From NCBI GenBank assembly GCA_030167125.1, contig CP126531.1, positions 372,001-436,000 of the forward strand: a DNA stretch of 64,000 bases, given 5' to 3'. The translations under genes and the position numbers were made by a program. This document shows, piece after piece, positions 9,536-17,881 of this stretch. The notes under the pieces are model-generated. The model did not search any database, was not told where the DNA came from, and saw only the letters and a list, made by a program, of their open reading frames with translations. Origin of the DNA: Rhodanobacteraceae bacterium (GTDB taxonomy: Bacteria > Pseudomonadota > Gammaproteobacteria > Xanthomonadales > Rhodanobacteraceae). How positions within the stretch are numbered: position 1 is the stretch's first letter; each line of letters opens with the position of its first letter.

Positions 9536-10612
9536 TCAGATCGTGGTACGGCTACGGGCTTGCCACGTGCGGCGCACAAGGCCTGTGGCGCTCTGACCCA
9601 TGAGATGCCGGGAGAGTCGTTCGCTGGGCGTCATCGGCAACCGTCGTTCGGCGCGATCACGGGACCAGCCTTTGTGGGAGTGGCCTGTGCCAATCGCGCG
9701 ACTGACGCCCATGGCCAGGAACCCGGCTCCGCTGAGCCGCCCGAACATGCCCTGCGTCTGCAATGCCAAGCCACCGCCCAAGGCGGAGGCGATCGCTCGG
9801 GTTTGAAACAGCACGGCAAGCGTTGCGAGCGTCGCACCGAAGACTTTCAAAGTGTCAATCACCATCTCATTCCATTGATCGGTGTTGATCTGGGTCAGAT
9901 AGTCACTCAGGAAGTGGAAGCACAAGCTGATCGCGCACGCGACCAGCAGGAACAGGATCGCGAAGTTGACGACCTGACCAAGCCACGCCTCGAAGAAACG
10001 CTGGGTCTGTGGAAAGATCGCCAGCAGAATGAAGAGCGGACCGATCGCCAGCAGCAACGCCGTGGAGATGAAGGCCATGAAAATGATGCCGCACGCGAGT
10101 GCGACGATGCCCGTCACCGAGAGCCAGATCACAAAGGCCAGAAAGAGGTAACCGATTCCTCCAAGTCCAGTAACGCCGCCATCTTTCTGACCCTGCGCCC
10201 ACGCCTTGTCGCCGATCTGGATTCCCTGATTTTCCGCGTTGTCGAGGACATCCGCGATCGTCGTCGGTGAGCTTCCAGAACCTGAGCCGGGTGCGACGAG
10301 ACCCGCCGCAACGGCGCTTGGCGCGTGAAGGAAGAACCGCGCGACCTGGCCCTGATAGAAACCAGCCGACAATGCGAACGCGACGATGACGACAATGCGG
10401 ATGATGCGTTTCGCGCCGTCGGTGAAGGGTTCGCTGATGCGGCCGCTGGCAATCCCTACGGCCCACAACAGGACATAGATGGTGAGCAACGCTGTGGCTG
10501 CACCGCCGATGATGGCGACCATCGTCGAGGATGCGGCATTGACGTAATTCGTCGTCGTGGTGACGATCGAGTCGAGCAGCCAATGCGCAATGCGGGTATT
10601 GCTGGCGGTCAT
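9536..10612 (-). CDS. virB6: Type IV secretion protein VirB6/TrbL
   Basis: Polytopic inner-membrane channel component. About six hydrophobic segments are visible (residues 28-50, 67-87, 145-170, 172-195, 210-235 and 250-275), including the conserved WxG-rich stretch around the third. A polar, Arg-rich cytoplasmic tail of about 80 residues follows. Length is 358 aa. It lies between an EexN-like lipoprotein gene and the VirB7-like gene, the standard vir order. Confidence 0.92.
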   Translation of the reverse strand: MTASNTRIAHWLLDSIVTTTTNYVNAASSTMVAIIGGAATALLTIYVLLWAVGIASGRISEPFTDGAKRIIRIVVIVAFALSAGFYQGQVARFFLHAPSAVAAGLVAPGSGSGSSPTTIADVLDNAENQGIQIGDKAWAQGQKDGGVTGLGGIGYLFLAFVIWLSVTGIVALACGIIFMAFISTALLLAIGPLFILLAIFPQTQRFFEAWLGQVVNFAILFLLVACAISLCFHFLSDYLTQINTDQWNEMVIDTLKVFGATLATLAVLFQTRAIASALGGGLALQTQGMFGRLSGAGFLAMGVSRAIGTGHSHKGWSRDRAERRLPMTPSERLSRHLMGQSATGLVRRTWQARSRTTI

Positions 10613-10628
10613 TGAAGGTCGTTATCCG

Positions 10629-10898
10629 TCACTTCTTAGGACATGCTGTCGCCGGTGTCTCACCGAAATAGGATGGATCCATGCATCGATTCGCTTTTTG
10701 CACAATTCCGCACCACGGATTGGTCGCACGATCGGCGGTCGTCGAAGACTCGTTGCACTTTGCAACTGCCGCGTTCATGTTTTCCTGATTCTGTTTTCCT
10801 ACCAGCGTGTGGTAATCGGGCACGCGATCGGCAGAGTGCGAACAGGCACCGAGAGCCAGGACGGCGGCGGTGGCAAGGATGATCAAGGGACGTTTCAT
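10629..10898 (-). CDS. EexN-like lipoprotein, possible entry-exclusion factor
   Basis: An 89-aa protein with signal peptide and lipobox LGAC (Cys19). The mature part has the pattern K-C-N..., N-P-W-C, then A-N-R-C, resembling EexN/Eex entry-exclusion lipoproteins that stop a donor from receiving its own element. The location between virB5 and virB6 is where eex genes sit in VirB-type plasmids. It is preceded by GGAGAA ten bases before the ATG. The assignment rests on context and cysteine pattern, not a strong family match. Confidence 0.6.
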   Translation of the reverse strand: MKRPLIILATAAVLALGACSHSADRVPDYHTLVGKQNQENMNAAVAKCNESSTTADRATNPWCGIVQKANRCMDPSYFGETPATACPKK

Positions 10899-10913
10899 CG
10901 TGGGATTCTCCGG

Positions 10914-11603
10914 TCAGTATTTCGCGGCGGTGAGCTGGTAGTCGTCCTGGGTTTCTTTTTGCTGTTGGACACGGCGGTTGTTGTCGATGAGGGAATTCAT
11001 CGATTGCAGCTTGATCAGTTCGTTCAGGAGCATGCCGTTTTCGATCTCGATGCGTGCCTGCAGTTCTCCGATCGACTTCATGTCGGTGGTGCCGTTGATC
11101 TGATTCATGAGGTCAGTCAGCCGCTGGAAGCGTGTGCCGGAGTCGTCGTAGGTCTGGGCGTTGAGTGCCTGCGCGGTCGCGGCATCGTTGAGATGCGTGG
11201 TCAACGCCTGCACGACCGTCGGATCGACGTTGGCGAACTGCGGCTGGTTGAGTTCGGAGGCTTCGTTCCTGATCTGGTTGGCGAGTGCGCCGACCTGGCC
11301 GCCGTTTTGCATCGCGGCGAGGGTTTCGTGCCAGTTGGTCGGAATGTTGGCCGTGTAGTTTTCGGCGTCGATCGCGCCGAGGCCGCGGCTGCCGGTGATT
11401 GATGCGTATTCCTGCTTGGCCTGTTCGAGCTGGGCTTTCAGTTGTTCCAACTGCTGGATCATTGCCATGTATCGGACGATTGCCTGCTGCAGGTTGGCAG
11501 GATCGATCACGACGGCTTGGGCGTACGCCGTTTGCGGCGCCATGCAGAGTGCTGCGCTGCCCAAGGCCACGCCCAATGCCAGTGCCGATGCTTTGCGCTT
11601 CAT
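10914..11603 (-). CDS. virB5: Type IV secretion minor pilus protein VirB5/TrbJ
   Basis: Periplasmic protein thought to sit at the pilus tip and assist adhesion. It has a signal peptide (cleavage after AYA near residue 25) and a mostly helical, Gln/Leu-rich body with the family pattern MIQQLEQLKAQLEQAKQEY (about 45-63). The chosen ATG at 11603 has GAGGAG upstream and overlaps the virB4 stop by four bases. The longer frame, which would give 332 aa, lies inside virB4 and is rejected. Confidence 0.88.
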   Translation of the reverse strand: MKRKASALALGVALGSAALCMAPQTAYAQAVVIDPANLQQAIVRYMAMIQQLEQLKAQLEQAKQEYASITGSRGLGAIDAENYTANIPTNWHETLAAMQNGGQVGALANQIRNEASELNQPQFANVDPTVVQALTTHLNDAATAQALNAQTYDDSGTRFQRLTDLMNQINGTTDMKSIGELQARIEIENGMLLNELIKLQSMNSLIDNNRRVQQQKETQDDYQLTAAKY

Positions 11604-14014
11604 TGCGTTCTCCTCATTTGCTCGAAGACTGGAAGCCAGCGATCCGGGTCGTCCCCGCTTGCTGCGATGGCACGGTTGGCGAGCTCCACCGACGCCGCAG
11701 TACCGGACAGCACGGCCAGCTCCTGCTCGAAGCCGCGAAGGTTCAATTCGCAGACCGTGGAGTTCTGGCCCTGCTTGAACAGGAATCCGCGCAAGTTTTG
11801 CTCCACCATGTCTCTTCCGATGATTTCGTATTCGCGCTCCGTCAGCTTGAAGCCATCGATGTAGTCCTCGCGGGCAGCCTTCGGGTTGGGGAGATAGAGT
11901 TGCGTGACGCACTGTTCGATCAGCTGACGGCTGATCCGCGAGCGCAGCACGTCGGAGGGGCTTTGCGTTCCGAAGATCGCCAGCGCATTGCGCTTGCGCC
12001 AGGTCTTGACCGCATCGAGCGCTTTGCTCTCGAAGACCGGGTCGAGCAGCATCTTCCAGAATTCATCCATGTTGAGGATGAAACGGCGTCCGTCGATCAA
12101 CTGCTCCATGCGGTGGAACAGGTACATCACCGTTACGGTGCGGGTTTCGTCGTTGTCGAGGAAATCCGTCACGTCGTAGCCGAAGTGGCGGCCTGTGGCG
12201 AAGTTGATGGTGTCGACAGGGTTATCGAGCAGCCATCCGAGCGAGCCGCCCGCGCACCACTTGCGAAAACGCGCGGCGTTGCCGTTCGGATCGGTCGGGT
12301 CGAAGAACTCCTTGAGGGCGGAGAATCGCCGCGACTGATAAGGCATGATGTAGAGGCCAGCGATCGCATCGTGCACTTCACGTTCGCGGGAAGGCGAGAA
12401 CTGGAACTGCGCGTCTTCTCCCGCGATGCAGCGCTTGACGAGCTGCATCAGGAACGTGCGATTGCCTGGCGTATCGGGCAACGCGCAGGGATTGAAGCCG
12501 GTCGGTACGCCATTCTTGAGCGTTGCATACTGTCCGCCCATGGCGCGCACGAAGATTTCCTGGCCTTGGTCCTTGTCGAACGTGAAGACCGTCGGGCGGT
12601 ACTTCTCGCACTGCGCCAGCATGAAAGTCTGGATGACGGTTTTGCCGGCACCGGTCGGGCCGAGCAGCAGGGTGTGGCCCGGGGCACGTTGGTCCACATC
12701 GTCATCGACGCTGCGCCCTGAACTCGGCGGCAGGTGGAAATTGAAGTAGAACGGCGTGCCGGACGTCGTCTTCAGGAGTGTGACGGCCGGTCCCCACTGG
12801 TTGCCGTCGTAGCGGCCCATGGGATAGTTGTGGAAGCCGGTGAACCCGACGATGTTGCTGGAAGAAATCGTCGCCGGCCGTGGACGCATCTGGAAATTGC
12901 CCGGCAATTGGGCGAAGAACGCAGCCTCGATGCACTCGTCCTCACGGGCCACGGTGAAACCGCACTCGGACAGGGCCGCACGGGCATCCGAGAGGCGGTC
13001 GATCAATTCGCGCTGGTTGGCGGCCAGGATTTGCAGGCTCAGGTGGTGCTCGCCGAATACGACGCGATTGCTGGCGAGGTCGTCCAGGGCCTGGCTGATA
13101 TCGGCAATCTGCGTTTCCGACGCATCTTCGGCGTGTATCAGCAGGCGCTGTTGCCGTTGCAGCGCGGCCATGGCTTTGTTGCGGCCATAGATCGCAAACG
13201 ATTGCGTGAGCACGAAAGGGAAGGGCAGCGTGAGCATCACATTCAGATGGCCGGGCTCGGTGCGCTCGACCTGGTAAGCGCTGGCCGCGAGGATCGCGCC
13301 GACCCTGACGTGCGTGGGTGAGCGGATTTCCAGTTGATCCACGCCGAATGAAACGCGTGAGCTGACCATGCCGAACCCGGCGCGCCCTTTCGGCACGGCA
13401 ATGCTTTGCCATTCGCCGTTGATGAGGCGAGAGAGGAACTCAAGCGTCTCGGAGCACACCACTCTGTTGGCGGCGTAGGTCGAAAGACGGCGCGGCGCGT
13501 ACCGGCTCAAGCCCGCGAGAACCGTATCGGCCAATTCGTCGAGGCGGGCCGAGGCGTCCGAGATCGACTCGAGCACGCTGGCCGCGGTCTTTTTGGCTCC
13601 GAAGTCGAGCAGCTTCATGGCCGGGGATTTGCCACGCACCAACAACGTCACGTAGTGGACGTTGGCCATGAGCTGGACACCCGAGAGGCTCTCACGGTAG
13701 TGCTCGTTCAGACGGCCGGCAAAGTTGTTTTCGAAAGAGCCGGCGGGATACTCGGAGCGCTCTTCGCGGAGCGTGTGCATCCACAGCGCAACTTTCTCTG
13801 TTGCAATGTTGCGGATGAGGTTGGTGAGGGCGTCATGCCAACTCTGGATGTCTTCATCGTCCGCACATTCATGCGCGACACCCGCAAGTTTGATGACCGT
13901 GAGCGTGTCGCCGCCGACCGTCCGCACGTTGAAATTGGAAACATGCGTGGAATAGGGAACAAAGTCGGCCAGTGGCCGCGCCGCATTGGCGAGGCTTTGC
14001 TTGGATGCGAGCAT
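11600..14014 (-). CDS. virB4: Type IV secretion ATPase VirB4
   Basis: Main energising ATPase of pilus assembly and transfer. CagE/TrbE/VirB N-terminal domain (residues 1-430), Walker A GPTGAGKT (452-459), Walker B region ILNMDEFWKML and a C-terminal motif with GTQSPSDVLRS. Length is 804 aa, normal. Overlaps virB5 by four bases and follows virB3 by nine. Confidence 0.95.
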   Translation of the reverse strand: MLASKQSLANAARPLADFVPYSTHVSNFNVRTVGGDTLTVIKLAGVAHECADDEDIQSWHDALTNLIRNIATEKVALWMHTLREERSEYPAGSFENNFAGRLNEHYRESLSGVQLMANVHYVTLLVRGKSPAMKLLDFGAKKTAASVLESISDASARLDELADTVLAGLSRYAPRRLSTYAANRVVCSETLEFLSRLINGEWQSIAVPKGRAGFGMVSSRVSFGVDQLEIRSPTHVRVGAILAASAYQVERTEPGHLNVMLTLPFPFVLTQSFAIYGRNKAMAALQRQQRLLIHAEDASETQIADISQALDDLASNRVVFGEHHLSLQILAANQRELIDRLSDARAALSECGFTVAREDECIEAAFFAQLPGNFQMRPRPATISSSNIVGFTGFHNYPMGRYDGNQWGPAVTLLKTTSGTPFYFNFHLPPSSGRSVDDDVDQRAPGHTLLLGPTGAGKTVIQTFMLAQCEKYRPTVFTFDKDQGQEIFVRAMGGQYATLKNGVPTGFNPCALPDTPGNRTFLMQLVKRCIAGEDAQFQFSPSREREVHDAIAGLYIMPYQSRRFSALKEFFDPTDPNGNAARFRKWCAGGSLGWLLDNPVDTINFATGRHFGYDVTDFLDNDETRTVTVMYLFHRMEQLIDGRRFILNMDEFWKMLLDPVFESKALDAVKTWRKRNALAIFGTQSPSDVLRSRISRQLIEQCVTQLYLPNPKAAREDYIDGFKLTEREYEIIGRDMVEQNLRGFLFKQGQNSTVCELNLRGFEQELAVLSGTAASVELANRAIAASGDDPDRWLPVFEQMRRTQ

Positions 14015-14023
14015 GGAATGTCC

Positions 14024-14356
14024 TTATCTGCGCTTGCGGTGCTGCAGCGGCGAATAGGAACCCGCGCACCAGTAACCGCGCGTGCGGTGCATCGCCTTGG
14101 TATTGAGTTGCAGTCCGAGATATCTGAATGCGCGGGGGTCCTTTGCACAAATGAGGCGCGCGATGCCGTACAGCACGATCCCTGATCCGAGTGCGCCGAC
14201 CTTCCACATCACGTTGGTCTGCAGCATGTTGGCGACGAGGTAGGCGACGGCGCTCCCGGCGGTGATGAAAAGGAGTGCCTGAACTGGCAAGCCCAGCAGG
14301 ACCGGCGGCCGGGCGAGACCGCCGAACAAGGGATCGCTGCGGAGATGCTTGGCCAC
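14024..14356 (-). CDS. virB3: Type IV secretion protein VirB3
   Basis: Small inner-membrane protein of 110 aa. The motif DPLFGGLARPPVLLG at residues 8-22 is the usual VirB3 start, followed by two hydrophobic segments (about 20-40 and 43-66) and a basic tail. It lies three bases after virB2 and nine before virB4, so it is clearly translated from the same message. Confidence 0.92.
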   Translation of the reverse strand: MAKHLRSDPLFGGLARPPVLLGLPVQALLFITAGSAVAYLVANMLQTNVMWKVGALGSGIVLYGIARLICAKDPRAFRYLGLQLNTKAMHRTRGYWCAGSYSPLQHRKRR

Positions 14357-14359
14357 GGA

Positions 14360-14710
14360 TCAGCAGCCGCCGGCGCCGTACAGGGCGGTAATGACTTCGG
14401 TCGCAAGGCCGGCCACGATGGCGCCGACCAGCACTTGCCCCACCGTGGCCCACGACATCCTTCCGAACGCCGCCATGACGCCTGAGCCGAGCACGGCCAC
14501 CACCAGGATGAAGAACACGCCTTCCTTGATCCACGTGAGCGCGCTGTTGGCCTTGGTACACAGATCCATTCCGCCCGCTGCCTGCGCGAGTGCAAGGTGC
14601 GGTGACATTGCGCTCAACGCCATGGCGATGAGGCAGACAGTCAGTCGCAGATATCCGGTGTTGCGGGCAAAAACGGAGCAACAAGCAGCCAGGCGGGTTG
14701 ACGCCATCAT
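14360..14710 (-). CDS. virB2: Type IV secretion pilin VirB2
   Basis: Major pilin precursor. Long signal peptide ending near ALAQA (about residue 44), then a mature part with two hydrophobic helices (WIKEGVFFILVVAVLGSGVM and VGQVLVGAIVAGLATEVITAL) separated by a short basic loop. Length is 116 aa from the ATG at 14710, which has GGAG nine bases upstream. The ATG-ATG pair makes 14707 an equal alternative. Confidence 0.88.
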   Translation of the reverse strand: MMASTRLAACCSVFARNTGYLRLTVCLIAMALSAMSPHLALAQAAGGMDLCTKANSALTWIKEGVFFILVVAVLGSGVMAAFGRMSWATVGQVLVGAIVAGLATEVITALYGAGGC

Positions 14711-14744
14711 CGGTCGATCTCCAAAGTGAGGGTGTGTGTCTAGA

Positions 14745-14984
14745 TCACTGTTGCTCGCCGAGCAGGAGCGTCGGCGGCAAGGGTCCATGCTGCTTGATGG
14801 TCTTGAGCAAGCGGTCGAGCGACTTGTACTGGCGAGGCTCCTTGGTTGCGGTTCCGATCAGGGTCATGAATTCGTCCTTCCATACGGGCAATGCCTTCAG
14901 ACAGAATCCCCGCTTGCTTTCATAGATGCATAGTTGTCGGATCGCCTGGTTGGCGATCTGATCCGCCAACTCGGCTTCAAACAT
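14745..14984 (-). CDS. Small conjugation-operon protein, function unknown
   Basis: A 79-aa protein without signal peptide or membrane segment. It has an acidic N-terminus (MFEAELADQIANQAIRQ) and two Cys in CIYESKRGFC. It fits tightly between two co-directional genes (7 bases after the upstream stop, 34 before virB2), which supports it being real. The start at 14984 has no clear Shine-Dalgarno; upstream in-frame ATGs lie inside the previous gene. I do not recognise the family. Confidence 0.5.
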   Translation of the reverse strand: MFEAELADQIANQAIRQLCIYESKRGFCLKALPVWKDEFMTLIGTATKEPRQYKSLDRLLKTIKQHGPLPPTLLLGEQQ

Positions 14985-14991
14985 GGTTGGC

Positions 14992-15453
14992 TCAGTGCGC
15001 GGCTGCCCGGGCAGGTAGAGCGTTCGACGTTTGAGACCGTGCCTGGTTGATTCCAAGGGTTTGCCCGGGTGTGGCATGAGGAGGGTCCTGATCGGCCGAA
15101 CTCGGGCCGAGTCTAGTCCTCGTGTAATCGTTTTCCCTCTGCAATTGGTCACTCCCTGTTACATCGTTTTCTTGCTGCTTCCAGGCAGCGGCGGCGTAAA
15201 CGTCCCAGGGGGGCGGCGGCGTTTGCACGGTGACGCTTGAGACCTCTGTCGGAAGGTTGCCGGTGCCCTTGATCTGTTGCAGCAGCCACGCGTCGATGAC
15301 TTGGGTCGGGATACCGAGCTTGGCCATGGCGTTGGCCTCGGCGAGCGCGGTGTCGATGTTCGTTCGGACGGGGGCGGCGCCTGCCGCTGGAATTCCGAGG
15401 ACCAGCGTTGCGAGGAATGGGAGGGCGGAGCGCTGAAAGTGCATTCCGTTCAT
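14992..15453 (-). CDS. Exported conjugation-operon protein, function unknown
   Basis: First gene of the minus-strand operon. A hydrophobic N-terminus (LPFLATLVLGIPAAGAA) predicts export. The mature part has a helical segment with IPTQVIDAWLLQQ, a Pro-rich link (TPPPPWDVYAAAAW) and a polar, apparently disordered C-terminus. No family recognised and no lysozyme-type VirB1 motif seen. Start is uncertain: ATGs at 15474, 15453 and 15444 are in frame and none has a strong Shine-Dalgarno. Confidence 0.5.
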   Translation of the reverse strand: MNGMHFQRSALPFLATLVLGIPAAGAAPVRTNIDTALAEANAMAKLGIPTQVIDAWLLQQIKGTGNLPTEVSSVTVQTPPPPWDVYAAAAWKQQENDVTGSDQLQRENDYTRTRLGPSSADQDPPHATPGQTLGINQARSQTSNALPARAAAH

Positions 15454-16292
15454 AAAAGTGTGAAATTTATTCATAAATAGTTGTGAAAAATACTTCAACA
15501 AATATTCGGAATTCGCGAAGACTATCTGTCGTAAATGACCGTGTCAACGGCATTTTTTCATTATTCTGTTATGGGTTTACATGGGAGGTTCAGGGACAAT
15601 CCATTATGGGCACCGCCGCAGCGGACGGCTGTCGTGAACCGAGCCGCTGGCAGGCCATCGTCTCGGCCCTGTGGGCTTCCATCCTTGCCTGGGACTAGAA
15701 ATGTCGCCGCGCCTCTCTGCGCATGAAGGTGGGTTGCAATTTCGCAGGACGAACGCGAAAGCTGGTTTCGGCGAAGGCGGCTCGTTCCTCGTGTTGCACG
15801 TCCCCGCCGGTGTACGCGAGACGGCAAGTGCGGACTTGTCTCAAACCGACTGCAATTACCAGTGACGCGGAAATGCCGCGTGCTGACACCACAGCGTTTG
15901 AGCCGAGTTGCATTGAAGGTATGGACAGGGCGATCTGGTGCGCCCTTTGGGCTTCCATTTCGCTCCTGCGCCGATAGTGAATTCTCGCTGTGCTGCGCAC
16001 CGCTGCGAATCCGACGGCGCGCGTGTGCGCGTCCATGCGGGAACGCCGCTGCGCGGCTTTTCCCCCGCCGGCGTTGCCGGCGGCTCCCCCTGTTGCCTGC
16101 GCCGCCGCTTCCCGTGTCAAGGGCCGTTCGCGACCCGTGTCCTCGCTGTGCTGCGGGCCGCGCCAGTCGCTCACTGCGCCCTACGGCCGCTCCCCTGACA
16201 CTGCGGCGGCTCCGGCAGGGACGGTGCCCGTCCGAAAGCTGACGCGACCCGCCTGGTCGCTTCGCTTCCGGCCAGACACGATAGGAGCAGCC
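15454..16292. other. Long non-coding leader with repeats and hairpin upstream of radC
   Basis: About 840 bases with no convincing gene. The left 100 bases are AT-rich; the remainder is GC-rich. Visible structure: a 16-base direct repeat, 15 of 16 matching (CCCT-TGGGCTTCCAT, 15667-15682 and 15943-15958); a second exact 14-base repeat (CTCGCTGTGCTGCG, 15984-15997 and 16142-16155); and a perfect hairpin CCGCCGGC-GTT-GCCGGCGG at 16065-16083. Open frames here show no signal of coding. It may be a regulatory leader or contain transfer-related sites. Confidence 0.45.
15519..15547 (-). promoter_or_regulatory. Possible sigma70 promoter for the conjugation operon
   Basis: In an AT-rich stretch unlike its surroundings, the minus strand reads TTGACA (15542-15547), a 17-base spacer, then TAGTCT (15519-15524). 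The -35 is perfect and the -10 is weak. It lies about 65-95 bases before the first operon start. Prediction by eye only. Confidence 0.35.
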
Positions 16293-16958
16293 ATGCAATC
16301 GACCATCTTTCGCAGCAACCATTGCGTGCGGGACATCGCCACATCAGACCTGCCGCGCGACCGTTTGTTGTCGCGTGGTGCAAGTGCACTTTCCAACACC
16401 GAACTACTGGCGGTGCTGTTCGGCTGCGATCCCGAACGGATCCGCGCGGATGTTTGTGCGGCGGGAGGTTTGGCCGGTTACATGATTCGCCACGATGGCG
16501 GGTTGTCACCGGGACGGAAGGCGCGTGTGCATGCGGCGCTGGAACTTGCGCGACGCGTGATGGGCGAAGAACTGGCGGGCCGTGAGGCGTTGACGAGCCC
16601 GCGCGACAGCGCGGCTTATCTGAAGGCACGACTGGCGCACCTTCCGTATGAGGTATTCGCTTGTCTGTTCCTCGACAACCGCCACCGCGTTTTGGCGTTC
16701 GAGGAAATGTTCCGGGGTACATTGGATGGTGCGAGCGTGCACCCGCGCGAAGTCGTACGCGCGGCGCTGGAGCACAATGCGGCGGCGGTGATCCTCGCGC
16801 ACAACCACCCGAGCGGTGTCGCTGAACCTTCGGCTGCGGACCGCAACATCACGCGCCAGCTTCGCGACGCGCTGCAGCTTGTCGGCGTGCGGGTGCTCGA
16901 TCATCTGGTAGTAGGCTCCGGCGAGCCAACTTCGATGGCTGCACGCGGGCTGATCTAG
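16293..16958 (+). CDS. radC: RadC-like JAB/MPN domain protein
   Basis: A 221-aa protein of the RadC family. The N-terminal helix-hairpin-helix region is reduced. The C-terminal JAMM metal-binding site is complete: H170, H172 in HNHPSG and D183 ten residues on, with an upstream acidic pair (EEMFRGTLDGASVHPREV). RadC copies are common passengers of integrated elements, and a DNA-repair role has never been firmly shown. AGGAG at 16283-16287 sets the ATG at 16293; the longer frame is not supported. It is divergent from the conjugation operon. Confidence 0.88.
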   Translation: MQSTIFRSNHCVRDIATSDLPRDRLLSRGASALSNTELLAVLFGCDPERIRADVCAAGGLAGYMIRHDGGLSPGRKARVHAALELARRVMGEELAGREALTSPRDSAAYLKARLAHLPYEVFACLFLDNRHRVLAFEEMFRGTLDGASVHPREVVRAALEHNAAAVILAHNHPSGVAEPSAADRNITRQLRDALQLVGVRVLDHLVVGSGEPTSMAARGLI

Positions 16959-16962
16959 CCCG

Positions 16963-16994
16963 CGCTGCGCCGCACGTTTCTGTGCGGCGCAGCG
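16963..16994. terminator. Strong 13-bp hairpin after radC
   Basis: CGCTGCGCCGCAC (16963-16975), a 6-base loop and the exact complement (16982-16994), five bases after the radC stop. There is no T-run, so it is either a rho-independent-like terminator of weak type or an mRNA-stabilising 3' end. It sits at what looks like the border between the mobile module and the stress island. Confidence 0.5.
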
Positions 16995-17137
16995 GTTGTC
17001 ACCACTTTATTGCGCCATGTGCTTACCTCACGCCTATGCGCAAAGTGTGGTCTCATCCTCGTGGAGAATGCGGCGGCAAAGGCTTTCGGAACTTCGTCGG
17101 AGGGTTCCGTGTCGACGTAGGCTATGCGACCTGCGCC

Positions 17138-17743
17138 TCAGAGCGTGAGCCGATGGATCACGCGTGTCGGATCGTCCGGATCCTGCTCGCGTTTGAAACC
17201 CAAGTCACGAGCCAGGTCCCGCATTCGCTCGTTTTCGTTGGCGTCAATGGAAAACATGGAACGGACGCCCCGTTTGCGCGCGATGTCGATGAGGTCGCGC
17301 ATCAAGATGGTGCCCAAGCCTTGGCCTTGCCATACGTCGGCAACGGTGACCGCGCACTCGCACGATTGGCCATCGGGTGCAAGGCTGTAGCGGCTGACGC
17401 CGACCTCGTGGAGAATTCCACCTTCGCGCGACAGCGCAATGAACGCCATGTCATGCTGGTAATCGAGCTCCGTCAACTTGCGGATGAGGGAATCGCTGGG
17501 CTCGCCGATTTGGCCGAGGAAACGCATCCAGCGCGATTCCGGGCTCAAGTTGCGGATGAATTCGCGTTCAAATCCTGCGTCTTCCTTGCGCAATGCGCGA
17601 ATTATCACCTCGCTGCCATCCAGCAGGCTCACCACCGATTCCGGAACGTCCGCGGGGGCTGGCAAGGTCGTGATCTTGTTGCCTGAATTGGCATCAGTGG
17701 CGCTGGTCGTCTGATCCAAGGCCGTGTTTCTTGATGTGTGCAT
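17138..17743 (-). CDS. GNAT acetyltransferase related to the catalytic domain of Pat-type lysine acetyltransferases
   Basis: A 201-aa GNAT protein. The acetyl-CoA site is VADVWQGQGLGTILM (motif A, Q/R-x-x-G-x-G/A form). The upstream part (IRALRKED, RNLSPESRWMRFLG, LTELDYQHDMAF) resembles the GNAT domain that ends Pat/PatZ protein acetyltransferases, here without the CoA-ligase-like part. It could couple protein acetylation to the acetyl-phosphate/acetyl-CoA genes next to it; that is inference. GAGAGG eight bases before the ATG at 17743 favours this start over the GTG at 17752. An FNR-like site lies 59-72 bases upstream. Confidence 0.75.
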   Translation of the reverse strand: MHTSRNTALDQTTSATDANSGNKITTLPAPADVPESVVSLLDGSEVIIRALRKEDAGFEREFIRNLSPESRWMRFLGQIGEPSDSLIRKLTELDYQHDMAFIALSREGGILHEVGVSRYSLAPDGQSCECAVTVADVWQGQGLGTILMRDLIDIARKRGVRSMFSIDANENERMRDLARDLGFKREQDPDDPTRVIHRLTL

Positions 17744-17801
17744 GGCATGCACCTCTCATGGAGTTTGCGAGCCAAGCATGGTTCGCTGGGCCAGTCCCGT
17801 T

Positions 17802-17815
17802 GTGATGAGGATCAA
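17802..17815 (-). promoter_or_regulatory. FNR/ANR-type box before the GNAT gene
   Basis: Minus strand reads TTGAT-CCTC-ATCAC, 9 of 10 consensus positions of TTGAT-N4-ATCAA, 59-72 bases before the GNAT start codon. Confidence 0.55.
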
Positions 17816-17881
17816 CTTGGTCGCTGGTTGTCCCGGGGCAGGGGATGCAGAGGCCCATTTTTGGCACGAGCCAGAACGCAA

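Noticed and set aside
15561-16322. 253-codon minus-strand open frame in the radC leader
   Set aside because: Arg/Ser/Gly-rich translation with no motif, overlapping other equally long frames in GC-rich DNA and the radC start; no ribosome site.
16959-17137. Element attachment site or tRNA at the radC/stress-island border
   Set aside because: No tRNA-like cloverleaf or direct repeat of the other end could be seen; the left end of the element is outside the window.
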